A DNA stretch of 64,000 nt from Actinomyces naeslundii. GTDB lineage: Bacteria; Actinomycetota; Actinomycetes; Actinomycetales; Actinomycetaceae. Both the position numbers and the translations under genes were made by a program. The notes under the pieces are model-generated. The model ran no database searches. It saw only the letters and a program-made list of their open reading frames with translations, and was not told the DNA's origin. Positions 1-8,083 of this stretch are shown piece after piece. The stretch is taken from assembly GCF_001956585.1 (NCBI RefSeq), contig NZ_MSRR01000027.1, positions 36,264-100,263 of the forward strand. The letters are read 5' to 3'. The stretch's first letter is position 1. Each line of letters starts with the position of its first letter.

Positions 1-13
1 GTTCATCACGGTT

Positions 14-1699
14 TCACATCCTCTCGGGAGCGGTCACGCCCAGCAGATCGAGCCCGTTGGCGAGGACCTGCCCGACGGCGTCGTTGAGCCACAGGCGGGC
101 CACGTGGCCGGAGTTGACGGCGTCGTCCCCACGGGGGGTGACGCGAGTGGCGCCGTACCAGGTGTGGTAGGCGGCGGCCAGCTGCTCGAGGTAGCGGGCC
201 ACGCGGTGCTGCTCGCGCAGCTGCGCGGCCTGGGCGACGATCGCCGGGAACTGGGCGAGTACGCCGAGCAGTGCGGAGTCCGCCGGGTCGTCCAGAGCGG
301 CGGGCTCGAAGGGGGCCACGTTCGGGTCGCGGCTCACGCCGTGCTCGGCGGCGTTGCGGGCCACGTTGCGGGTGCGGGCGTGGGCGTACTGGACGTAGTA
401 GACGGGGTTGTCGGAGGTGGAGGAGGCCAGCAGGTCCAGGTCGATGTCGATCATGGAGTCCATGGAGGAACGGGCCAGGGCGTAGCGGGCGGCGTCCACA
501 CCGACGGCGTCGACCAGGTCCTCCAGAGTGACGATGGTGCCGGCGCGCTTGGACATGCGCACCGGGACGCCGTTGCGCACGAGGTTGACGAGCTGGCCGA
601 TGAGGATCTGCATGTTGGTGCCCGGAGTGTCCCCGAAGGCCGCGCACATGGCCATCATGCGGCCGATGTAGCCGTGGTGATCGGCCCCGAACAGGTAGAG
701 GGCGCAGTCGGCGCCGCGCTCGCGCTTGTCCAGGTAGTAGGCGAGATCGGCCGCGAAGTAGGCGGCGTTTCCGTCGGACTTGATGAGGACCCGGTCCTTG
801 TCGTCGCCGAAGTCGGTGGTGCGCAGCCAGGTGGCGCCGTCGCGCTCCTCGATGACGCCGCGCTCGCGCAGGCGGTCGATGGCGCGCTCGACGGCGCCGG
901 AGGTGTGCAGGGAGTCCTCGTGGAAGAAGACGTCGAAGTCGGAGCGGAATGCGTGCAGCTCGGCCTTGACGGCGGCGAACATGAGGTCGACGCCGCGGGC
1001 CCGGAAGACCTCGGCGGCCTCGGCGTCGGGCAGAGTGGCCGGGTCGGGGCGGCCGGCGGCGAGCTCGTCGGCGGTCACCTGCTGGGCGATCTCACTGATG
1101 TAGGCGCCGCCGTAGCCGTCCTCGGGGGTCTCCTGGCCGCGGGCGGAGGCCAGCAGGGAGGCGGCAAAGCGGTCGATCTGGGTACCGTGGTCGTTGAAGT
1201 AGTACTCACGGGTGACTTCGGCGCCGCAGGCGGACAGGATCCGGGCCAGGGAGTCGCCGACGGCGGCCCAGCGGGCACCGCCCAGGTGCACCGGGCCGGT
1301 GGGGTTGGCGGAGACGTACTCGAGGTTGATGTGCTGGCCGCTCAGGGAGTCGTTGCGCCCATAGGCCTCGCCGGCCTCGACGATGGAGCGGGCGAGCTCG
1401 CCGGCGCTGGCGGCGTCGAGGCGGATGTTGAGGAAGCCGGGGCCGGCGACCTCCACGGAGGCGAGGCCGTCGAGGGCCTCAAGACGAGGGACGAGGAGCT
1501 CGGCGAGGTCGCGCGGCTTGGTACCCGCCTTCTTGGCCAGCTGCATGGCGACATTGGTAGACCAGTCACCGTGGTCACGGTTGCGGGGACGCTCGACGCG
1601 GGGGTCGGGGATCTCTGCTGCGGGCAGGGCGAGGACACCCTCGGCGGAGGCCTCTTCCAGGATGGTGCGGATGGCTGCGGCAAGCTCTTCTGGGGTCAC
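14..1699 (-). CDS. argS: Arginyl-tRNA synthetase
   Basis: Class I aminoacyl-tRNA synthetase that charges tRNA-Arg with arginine in the cytoplasm. The 561 residues match the usual family length. The HIGH-type signature reads HLGG at residues 138-141, preceded by the family motif SANPTGPV, and the KMSKS-type loop reads MSKRAG at 382-387. The N-terminal Arg-tRNA-synthetase domain and the C-terminal anticodon-binding DALR domain are both present. Translation starts at GTG 1699. A tRNA-Arg gene lies divergently just upstream. Right after the stop, on the same strand, an ATG at the window edge could start the next gene (lysA is common here), but too little is visible to call it. Confidence 0.97.
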   Translation of the reverse strand: MTPEELAAAIRTILEEASAEGVLALPAAEIPDPRVERPRNRDHGDWSTNVAMQLAKKAGTKPRDLAELLVPRLEALDGLASVEVAGPGFLNIRLDAASAGELARSIVEAGEAYGRNDSLSGQHINLEYVSANPTGPVHLGGARWAAVGDSLARILSACGAEVTREYYFNDHGTQIDRFAASLLASARGQETPEDGYGGAYISEIAQQVTADELAAGRPDPATLPDAEAAEVFRARGVDLMFAAVKAELHAFRSDFDVFFHEDSLHTSGAVERAIDRLRERGVIEERDGATWLRTTDFGDDKDRVLIKSDGNAAYFAADLAYYLDKRERGADCALYLFGADHHGYIGRMMAMCAAFGDTPGTNMQILIGQLVNLVRNGVPVRMSKRAGTIVTLEDLVDAVGVDAARYALARSSMDSMIDIDLDLLASSTSDNPVYYVQYAHARTRNVARNAAEHGVSRDPNVAPFEPAALDDPADSALLGVLAQFPAIVAQAAQLREQHRVARYLEQLAAAYHTWYGATRVTPRGDDAVNSGHVARLWLNDAVGQVLANGLDLLGVTAPERM

Positions 1700-1831
1700 G
1701 CGCGTCAGCGTACCGTCAACAGGCGGAGCGGATCACGAGGGATACCGGCGGCCGCCGGGCATCGTGGGACATGTCGCAGTCTCACGCCGGTTTCGCTCCG
1801 GGGCCAGGACGCTGGTACAGTCACGCCTCGG

Positions 1832-1907
1832 GCCCCGGTAGCTCAGTGGATAGAGCGTCTGCCTCCGGAGCAGAAGGTCGCAGGTTCGAATCCTGTCCGG
1901 GGCGCCA
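1832..1907 (+). tRNA. tRNA-Arg (anticodon CCG)
   Basis: The acceptor arm GCCCCGG (1832-1838) pairs with CCGGGGC (1897-1903). The D arm, the T arm with GGTTCGAATCC and an encoded 3' CCA (1905-1907) are all present. The anticodon stem TCTGC/GCAGA closes a seven-base loop CTCCGGA, which places CCG at 1865-1867, so it reads the CGG codon. It is divergent from argS, the enzyme that charges it. Confidence 0.97.
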
Positions 1908-1982
1908 TCCCCGAGCCCCCGTCGCCACCCGCGGCGGGGGCTTGATCGTGCGCGCTGCGGTACAGGCCTCTTGACGCGCTCT

Positions 1983-2741
1983 TCAGCCCAGGGTCTGGAG
2001 GGCGAGGGTGGGGACGTCGGTCATGATGGCGTCGACGTTGAGGTCGGCCAGCTGTCGCATCCGCTCAGGCTCGTCCACCGTCCAGACGTGAACCTCCAGG
2101 TCGGCGGCGTGCGCGGAGGCGACGAAGCGCCGAGTGACCACCGGGACGCCGTGGTAGCTCTCGGGGACCTGGACCGCGTCGACCCTTCCGCGCGTCCATC
2201 CCCAGCGGGTCTGCGGCAACGGGACGGCGGCCTCACTGCGCAGCATGAGTCCGAGCACGTCACTGACCCCCAGGGAGGTCATGGCCCGGGGCTCCTGGCG
2301 GCGCAGGACGGCCAGCCGACGGGCGGAGAAGGAGGCGAAGCGAACCCGTTCGAGGGCATTGGCGTCACGCACCGTCTGCAGGGCAGCCTGGACGACGTTG
2401 GAGTCCTTGAGGTCGATGTTGAACTTCATCGTCGGGTGGGCGTACAAGGCGTCGTCGAGCCGGACGAAGCCGCGCCCGTCACCGGAGTCGAGGTCGGCCA
2501 ACTCGGCCCACATGACCTCCCCCACGGCACGGGGGTCGTCCGCGGTGCGGCGCAGGTCCTCGTCGTGGCTGAGGACAACGATGCCGTCGGCGGTCAGCCG
2601 CAGGTCGGTCTCCATCCATTCGAGCCCGAGCGCGGCCACGTGCTCAACGGCGCTCCAGGTGTTCTCGGGCACCTCGCTCCCGCCGCCGCGATGGGCGATG
2701 ACGGCAGGACGACGTCGTGTTCGTGACGCGGCAGGCGGCAC
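1983..2741 (-). CDS. Glycerophosphodiester phosphodiesterase family protein
   Basis: GDPD-type TIM-barrel hydrolase that releases glycerol 3-phosphate from phospholipid head-group diesters. The N-terminal motif IAHRGGGSEVPENT, then METDLRLTADG and LSHDEDLRRT, supply the catalytic histidines and metal-binding acidic residues of the family. The length of 252 residues is typical of the short, non-secreted GDPDs, and no signal peptide is visible. The GTG start at 2741 is preceded by a GAGGGAG ribosome site. It begins only 12 nt after the stop of the upstream M23 peptidase gene, so the two probably form one transcript. The substrate is not predictable. Confidence 0.9.
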   Translation of the reverse strand: MPPAASRTRRRPAVIAHRGGGSEVPENTWSAVEHVAALGLEWMETDLRLTADGIVVLSHDEDLRRTADDPRAVGEVMWAELADLDSGDGRGFVRLDDALYAHPTMKFNIDLKDSNVVQAALQTVRDANALERVRFASFSARRLAVLRRQEPRAMTSLGVSDVLGLMLRSEAAVPLPQTRWGWTRGRVDAVQVPESYHGVPVVTRRFVASAHAADLEVHVWTVDEPERMRQLADLNVDAIMTDVPTLALQTLG

Positions 2742-2753
2742 AGTGGGTCTCCC

Positions 2754-5036
2754 TCAGCTGCAGTTGGTGGTGAGCTCGACAGCGCCGTGCTCCTTGAGCC
2801 AGCCCCACGGCTCCACGGTCGACTCGTCCGCGGTGTCGTCCTTGGTGCGCACCTCGAAGTGCAAGTGCGAGCCGGAGGACCGCCCGGTGTTACCCACGCC
2901 GGCGATCATCTGGCCGGCCGTGACGGTGTCACCGGCTTTGACGTAGATGCCGTCCTCGTACATGTGGAGGTAGCTGGTGTACCAGACACGTCCGTCGATC
3001 TCGTGCTTGATGGTGACGGTTCCGGTGCCGTCCACCATGCCGGCGGTGGTGACGGTCCCAGCGGCGGCGGCGTAGATGGGCGTCCCGACGGGTGCGGCCA
3101 TGTCCTGGCCGGCGTGCAGCTTGCGGTAGCCGAGGGTGGGGTGGGTGCGGTAACCGTACTCCGAGGAGATCTCGTAGGTGCCCGGGAGCATCGGGTAGAA
3201 CAGCTGCGGCTTGGAGCTGAAGGCGCTCGTGTCTCCGGAGGCGCCGGTCGTCGAGGAACAGGTCTTGGCGGCGTTCTGGTAGGCCTCGCGGATCCTGGCC
3301 CGGGTGGCGGCGTCGGGGACGTTGGACAGCTGGGTGTCGGGGCTCTCGTCCAGGTCGTCACTGCCGAGCACGGCGCTGGCCACGGACGAGGGCTTCGTCC
3401 CGGAGGCGGCCGGGCCCTGCGTGGCGGCATTACTGACATGCATCTTCATCGCCGCCGAGGCCAAGGGCGTGTTGTCGAGGTGACTGGACAGCGGGACGAG
3501 GACCGTGGCCACGGCCAGGGCCGAGAGCACCGCGGTGCGCCCCAGGATCCCGGTTCCGGTACGGCGCCGAGCGGGACGCGCGGAGGCGGGGCCGGTCGAG
3601 GAGTCGCGGTGGGTGTCAGGCTTGGATGCCGGAGAGACCCGGGCCGACGACGTCGAGGCGGCCGCCTCCTCCGAGGCGGTGTCCGCGGCGGTCGTCTCGG
3701 ACTTCTTGGCCGACCGGGTCTTCTGGGCGGCCTTGGCCGCGCGGATGGCCGACTCGTCAGCGAGCGGCACCCCGGCCTTGCGAGCGGCCATGATCTTGCG
3801 GACCTCGGGGACCTCAACGGTCTCGGCGCCGCGGAAGTCCGTGATCCGGCGTGAGAAGCGGATCTCGTGAGGAGCCTCGGGAGCCGACGACGTCGCCACG
3901 GCCGGCTCGACGGTCACCTCCGGTATCGGGGTGGAGGCTGCGCCCGCCGAGGCACTGGTCGCAGTGCTGTAGGAGCCGGTGTGATGAGTGGTGGAGGCGA
4001 CAACGGGCTTGGCCGAGACGCTGGCGGGCGTTGCCGCGGACGTGTGCCTCGCACGGCGGCTCTCCGGCCGGGAGGAGGCTGCGGAGACCGACGAGGTGCT
4101 GGGCACAGCCGGAGCGGCGTGACTGTGGGGCTCCGCCGTCCCGGGCGAGGCCGGGACCGCGTCACCGGCGCCCCACCACGGTGCACTGCCGGCGGACTGG
4201 CCGGCCGCAGGCTCGAGTCCGGCGGTCGACTCGGCCAACGAGGCCGCAACCAGGGGCGTCAGAGCCGAGGGCGCCGACGACGTCGGTGCAGCGGCGGGCT
4301 GCTCGGCGGCGTGGGAGCGGTGGCTGCGACGGCTCTCCGTCTGAGCCTCGTATCGATGAGCCGGGGCCTCCGGCACATCCACCACCGCAGGGTTCTCTCG
4401 CGTCTGCTGACTGTCCCCGGAGTCCCGGGCCGCACGCAGGTCCTTGCGGGAGCGCCGGCTCGGGCGAGCATCCCCCGACGCCTGCGGTGAGGCGGAGCGG
4501 GCGGAAGGCGTTGCGGGCGAGGATCCGGCGGCCTCCGCCGCCGGCGCGCTGACCGCCCCGGAAGGAAGAGCGTGCCCGGTCGCACCGGGCACCTGAGAGC
4601 GCCGATCCGCGCTCGGGACGGGCTGCTCGGTGCCGCCCTGACGGCGTCGAGCCATACGGCTCATCGGGGCGATCGGTTGCTGGTCGGCCCGCCCGGACTG
4701 CTCCGCGGGAGCCGGAGCACTGGACGCGTGCATCGCTGAGCGCGCAGCCGGGGCCGTGGGCCGTTGCGGGCGATTCTGCTTCTGGGGAGCGACCGGGACG
4801 TCGGGGAGCGCGGAGGGACTCGGGGCCGTGACGACGCTGGACGGGGTGCCGGTCGCGGAGCGGTGCGCGGGGAGATCGCGGCGCGAGCTGCGGGTGGTTC
4901 CGGCGGCGTGAGTCGTGTGCGCCGTCGGCGGTGACGGCGGGTTGGCTCCGGCCTCCGCCTCGGCGAGCTGGCGAGCGGCTTCGGCAGCACGTTCCGCCTC
5001 GCGACGCTGGCGTCGACTCATGGGCTGCGGGGTCAC
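2754..5036 (-). CDS. Membrane-anchored M23 family metallopeptidase with long disordered N-terminus
   Basis: Predicted cell-wall endopeptidase of the LytM/M23 family. The C-terminal 130 residues carry the zinc ligands HAGQD (about 641) and HLHFE (about 724) and the core GTPIYAAAAGTV, so the catalytic domain looks intact. One transmembrane helix lies near residues 495-518. Everything before it, almost 490 residues, is Ser/Ala/Pro/Arg-rich and probably disordered and cytoplasmic. The open frame extends to 5264, but GTG 5036 has a GGAGG site 8 nt upstream, and ATG 5021 begins the charged motif MSRRQRREAER, so the frame upstream of 5036 is not needed. A perfect inverted repeat lies upstream at 5194-5221. 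It probably cleaves peptidoglycan cross-links or stems during growth. Confidence 0.85.
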   Translation of the reverse strand: MTPQPMSRRQRREAERAAEAARQLAEAEAGANPPSPPTAHTTHAAGTTRSSRRDLPAHRSATGTPSSVVTAPSPSALPDVPVAPQKQNRPQRPTAPAARSAMHASSAPAPAEQSGRADQQPIAPMSRMARRRQGGTEQPVPSADRRSQVPGATGHALPSGAVSAPAAEAAGSSPATPSARSASPQASGDARPSRRSRKDLRAARDSGDSQQTRENPAVVDVPEAPAHRYEAQTESRRSHRSHAAEQPAAAPTSSAPSALTPLVAASLAESTAGLEPAAGQSAGSAPWWGAGDAVPASPGTAEPHSHAAPAVPSTSSVSAASSRPESRRARHTSAATPASVSAKPVVASTTHHTGSYSTATSASAGAASTPIPEVTVEPAVATSSAPEAPHEIRFSRRITDFRGAETVEVPEVRKIMAARKAGVPLADESAIRAAKAAQKTRSAKKSETTAADTASEEAAASTSSARVSPASKPDTHRDSSTGPASARPARRRTGTGILGRTAVLSALAVATVLVPLSSHLDNTPLASAAMKMHVSNAATQGPAASGTKPSSVASAVLGSDDLDESPDTQLSNVPDAATRARIREAYQNAAKTCSSTTGASGDTSAFSSKPQLFYPMLPGTYEISSEYGYRTHPTLGYRKLHAGQDMAAPVGTPIYAAAAGTVTTAGMVDGTGTVTIKHEIDGRVWYTSYLHMYEDGIYVKAGDTVTAGQMIAGVGNTGRSSGSHLHFEVRTKDDTADESTVEPWGWLKEHGAVELTTNCS

Positions 5037-5379
5037 GCGGGAAGCCTCCAGGTGGCTGGTGTCATGGGGAAGTCGTTGCTGCCGGCGATCCGGTGGTGAC
5101 GACGTGCTGGCTGCCAGGGCGACAGCCTCGGGTTGTGCTCGGTTAAAACAGTAGCGGTCTCCTGTGGGTCTTGCCAGGAGAACCAGCACACCTTTGTGTG
5201 ACCTGCACTTCTCACACAAATATCGAGGCGCTCCCCAACGTCGCCGACTCTGAGACGGAAACACGTGTCATACGAACGGATCGGCACCAGTTCACCGTTC
5301 CTTGGACAGTAGTCGACGATCGTCGCCCGACGCGGCACGAGTTGTGGATATCCGCCGATCAGCGCCCTCAGATCACGAT
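5037..5379. other. Intergenic region upstream of the M23 peptidase gene
   Basis: This 343-bp stretch between the M23 peptidase and the DUF21/CBS pair holds no convincing gene. It contains the perfect inverted repeat 5194-5221 and a TTTTAAC-type AT-rich patch near 5143-5150 that could belong to the peptidase promoter. Cell-wall hydrolase genes of actinobacteria sometimes follow a c-di-AMP riboswitch, but its conserved blocks could not be found here. Confidence 0.5.
5194..5221. promoter_or_regulatory. Perfect inverted repeat, possible operator of the M23 gene
   Basis: TTTGTGTGA (5194-5202) and TCACACAAA (5213-5221) are exact reverse complements around a 10-nt spacer. The TGTGA/TCACA arms resemble Crp/GlxR half-sites, but that family normally has a 6-nt spacer. 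The site sits about 160 nt upstream of the chosen GTG start of the M23 peptidase. It may be an operator or a transcript hairpin. Confidence 0.45.
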
Positions 5380-6459
5380 TTAATCACGGCGCTGGTGCTC
5401 CTCGCGCTGCATGGCGTCGTTGACCTCGCCGACAAGCTCTTCGAGGATGTCCTCCAGGAAGAGGACCCCGACGAATCGTCCCTGCGCGTTGCGCACGTGC
5501 CCGAGGTGGGCCCCCGAGCGCTGCATGGCAGCCAGCGCCTCCTCGACCTCGTCGTCGTAGCCGACGGGCACGAGTGCGCGAGCACGCCAGGCGGGCACCG
5601 GCTCGGTGCGGTCGGCGCCGTCGGCGTAGAGGATGTCCTTGAGATGGAGGTAGCCGGTGATGACGGGCTCCGCTCCCCCGTCGGCTGCGGCCTGCTCGGC
5701 CACGAGCGGGAAGCGGGAGAAGCCGGTGGAGGCCACGGCCCGCTCCACGTCCTCCGGGGTGCACTCCTGGGGCAGGGTAACGAGCTCGCTCAGGGGCACC
5801 ATGACGCTGCCGGCGGTCTCCTCGGAGAACTCCAGGGCGCCGCTGAGCAGGCCGGTGGAGTCCTCCAGGACGCCCTCGGCGGTGGAGCGCTCGACGATGG
5901 AGGCGACCTCCTCGGCGTTGAAGGCGGCGGAGATCTCCTCCTTGGCCTCGATGCCCAGGACCTTGAGGACCCCGTTGGCGAAGCCGTTGAGAGCGTTGAC
6001 CACGGGGCTGAAGACGCGCGAGCACCACACCAGGGGCGGGGCGAGCCAGCGCACGGCCTTCTCCGGGGAGGCGATGGAGATGTTCTTGGGCACCATCTCT
6101 CCGGCGACGACGTGCAGTCCCACGACGATGACCAGGGCGATGACGACGGCGACGGCGTGGGAGCCGGCGTGCCCGACGCCGACGGCCGCGAGCAGAGGCT
6201 CCAGGGCATGGGCGATGGCCGGCTCGGCGACGACGCCCAGGCCGGTGGAGCACAGGGTGACGCCGAGCTGGGCGGTGGCCAGCATGCGCGAGACGTGCTG
6301 CAGGGCCCACAGGGCGGTGGCGGCGCGGGTGTCGCCGGCCTCGGCCAGCGGCTCGAGCTGGCTGCGGCGCGAGGAGGTGACGGCGAACTCGGCGCCGACG
6401 AAGAAGGCGTTGCCGGCCAGGAGGATGACGGTGACCACCAGGGCCAGGGGCGTGCTCAT
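5380..6459 (-). CDS. DUF21/CBS-domain membrane protein (CNNM/hemolysin family), short form
   Basis: Membrane protein of the CNNM/CorC-type family often annotated as hemolysin; members are linked to Mg2+/Co2+ homeostasis. An N-terminal DUF21 region with about four membrane segments is followed by a CBS pair around residues 195-330 that ends VRNAQGRFVGVLFLEDILEELVGEV. At 359 residues it lacks the C-terminal CorC_HlyC domain present in its upstream partner. The ATG at 6459 overlaps the partner's stop codon (ATGA) and has a GGGGGAG site, so translation is coupled. The pair may act as a heteromer; this is inferred from order and similarity. Confidence 0.88.
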   Translation of the reverse strand: MSTPLALVVTVILLAGNAFFVGAEFAVTSSRRSQLEPLAEAGDTRAATALWALQHVSRMLATAQLGVTLCSTGLGVVAEPAIAHALEPLLAAVGVGHAGSHAVAVVIALVIVVGLHVVAGEMVPKNISIASPEKAVRWLAPPLVWCSRVFSPVVNALNGFANGVLKVLGIEAKEEISAAFNAEEVASIVERSTAEGVLEDSTGLLSGALEFSEETAGSVMVPLSELVTLPQECTPEDVERAVASTGFSRFPLVAEQAAADGGAEPVITGYLHLKDILYADGADRTEPVPAWRARALVPVGYDDEVEEALAAMQRSGAHLGHVRNAQGRFVGVLFLEDILEELVGEVNDAMQREEHQRRD

Positions 6460-7802
6460 CGGCGCTCCCCCTCAGCTCCTTGGTGGTCCCCGGGGGTGGC
6501 TTCGGGGTCCTTGGGACGCACGTGGAGGCGGGTGACGCGGCGCCCGTCCATGGCGTCGACGGTCAGGGAGGCGTGAGTCAGCTCGACGACGTCGCCGACG
6601 GCGGGGATGCGGCCGAGCTCGGTCATGACCAGGCCGCCGAGGGTCTCGTAGGGGCCGTCGTCGGGCACCTGGATGGCGGCGCGGGTGGCGAGCTCGTCGG
6701 GGCGCATCCACCCCGGGACGACCCAGTGGCCCGAGGGGTCGAGGTGGGCGCCGGCGCGGCGGCGGTCGTGCTCGTCGGCGACGTCCCCGACGACCTCTTC
6801 GACGGCGTCCTCAAGGGTGACGACGCCGGCGGTGCCGCCGTACTCGTCGACGACGAGCGCCATCTGAGAGCCCTGGGCACGCAGCTCGACGAGCAGGTCG
6901 GCCAGTGGCATGGTCTCGGGGACTCGGGGCGCGGGGGTCATGAGGGAGGTGGAGGCGACGGGGACGTCGGCGCGCCGCTCGTAGGGGACGCCGATGGCGC
7001 GGCGCAGGTGGACGATGCCCATGACGTCGTCGACGTCGCGGCCGATGACGGGGAAGCGGGAGTGGCCGGTGGCGCGGGCCAGGTGCACGACGTCCTCGGC
7101 GGAGTCGTCGGCCTCGAGGGTGTGGAGGCGGCCGCGGTCGGTCATGACGTCGACAGCGGTGAGCGCTCCCAGGCCGATGGAGCGGGTGAGCAGGGTGGCG
7201 GTGGAGGCGTCGAGGGTGCCCTCCTCGGCGCTGTGGCGCACGAGGGAGGCGAGCTCGCCGGCGCTGCGAGTGCCGCTGAGCTCCTCGGCCGGCTCGATGC
7301 CCATGGCGTGCAGGACGGCGTTGGCCGCGTTGTTGAGCACGAGGATGAGGGGCTTGAGCAGGGTGGCGAAGCCCATGAGGAAGGGAGCCACGAGGCCGGC
7401 GGCGCGCATGGGGTCGGACAGGGTGGCGTTCTTGGGGATGAGCTCGCCCATGACCATGGAGAAGGCGTTGACGACGATGAGCGCGATGACGACCGCGGCG
7501 CCGGTGGCCACGGAGACAGCCATCCAGTGGCTCATGAGGTCGATGAGAAGGTTGGCCAGGGCGGCCTGCATGGTGTAGCCCAGGAGCACCGTGGTCAGGG
7601 TGATGCCGACCTGGGCGCCGGACAGGAGTGTGGACAGGCGCCCCAGGGCCCGCTGGACGACGGTGGCGCGCTTGTCCCCGGTGGCGGCGCGGGTCTCGAC
7701 GGTGGAGGGGTCGAGGGCGACCAGGGAGAACTCACCGGCCACGAACAGGGCGGTGCCCACCGTGAGGACCACGCCGACGGCGATCATGAGCCAGTCGGTC
7801 AT
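6456..7802 (-). CDS. DUF21/CBS/CorC_HlyC-domain membrane protein (hemolysin family)
   Basis: Full-length member of the CNNM/CorC-type family. The domain order is DUF21 with about four transmembrane segments (residues 1-190), a CBS pair (200-335, including LRAQGSQMALVVDEYGG), and a C-terminal CorC_HlyC domain with PYETLGGLVMTELGRIP. ATG 7802 is preferred over GTG 7811 because the GGGGGAG site lies 8 nt before the ATG and directly abuts the GTG. It is the first gene of a two-gene unit with its shorter paralogue. The substrate is unknown; an ion-transport role follows from the family. Confidence 0.9.
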   Translation of the reverse strand: MTDWLMIAVGVVLTVGTALFVAGEFSLVALDPSTVETRAATGDKRATVVQRALGRLSTLLSGAQVGITLTTVLLGYTMQAALANLLIDLMSHWMAVSVATGAAVVIALIVVNAFSMVMGELIPKNATLSDPMRAAGLVAPFLMGFATLLKPLILVLNNAANAVLHAMGIEPAEELSGTRSAGELASLVRHSAEEGTLDASTATLLTRSIGLGALTAVDVMTDRGRLHTLEADDSAEDVVHLARATGHSRFPVIGRDVDDVMGIVHLRRAIGVPYERRADVPVASTSLMTPAPRVPETMPLADLLVELRAQGSQMALVVDEYGGTAGVVTLEDAVEEVVGDVADEHDRRRAGAHLDPSGHWVVPGWMRPDELATRAAIQVPDDGPYETLGGLVMTELGRIPAVGDVVELTHASLTVDAMDGRRVTRLHVRPKDPEATPGDHQGAEGERR

Positions 7803-8083
7803 GCGGGCCACTCCCCCATGTGGAGTACGACGTGGGCGCCGGAGGCGGACGAGTCGGGGTGGGGGTGGTCAGAGGCGGGCGAGGAGGCGCGGTGCGTGCG
7901 GGTGCGGCGCCTGCGGGCCCGGCGGAAAGCCGATCGCATAGTGACCGAACGGTACCACCGCGGCGGAATCGAAGCAGAGGTAGCCATCAGGTGTCGCACC
8001 GCCATCACCAGAGGAACTGATCTCTCACGTCTCTCACGACTGGGAGAACCTGCACCGCAGACCAAGCGAGAATGGAGGTTGCG

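Noticed and set aside
1..13. Start of lysA after argS
   Set aside because: Only a start-like ATG of the next minus-strand gene is in the window; there is too little sequence to support a call.
104..1945. A long plus-strand open frame over argS
   Set aside because: It is antisense to a clear argS, is Gly/Val-rich as expected from the opposite strand of a GC-rich gene, and has no domain or ribosome site.
5033..5338. A possible 101-codon gene upstream of the M23 peptidase
   Set aside because: No ribosome site, no recognisable pattern, and it would overlap the palindrome and the peptidase leader.
5037..5379. c-di-AMP (ydaO-type) riboswitch before the cell-wall peptidase
   Set aside because: The conserved blocks of that riboswitch could not be matched; only a simple inverted repeat is present.
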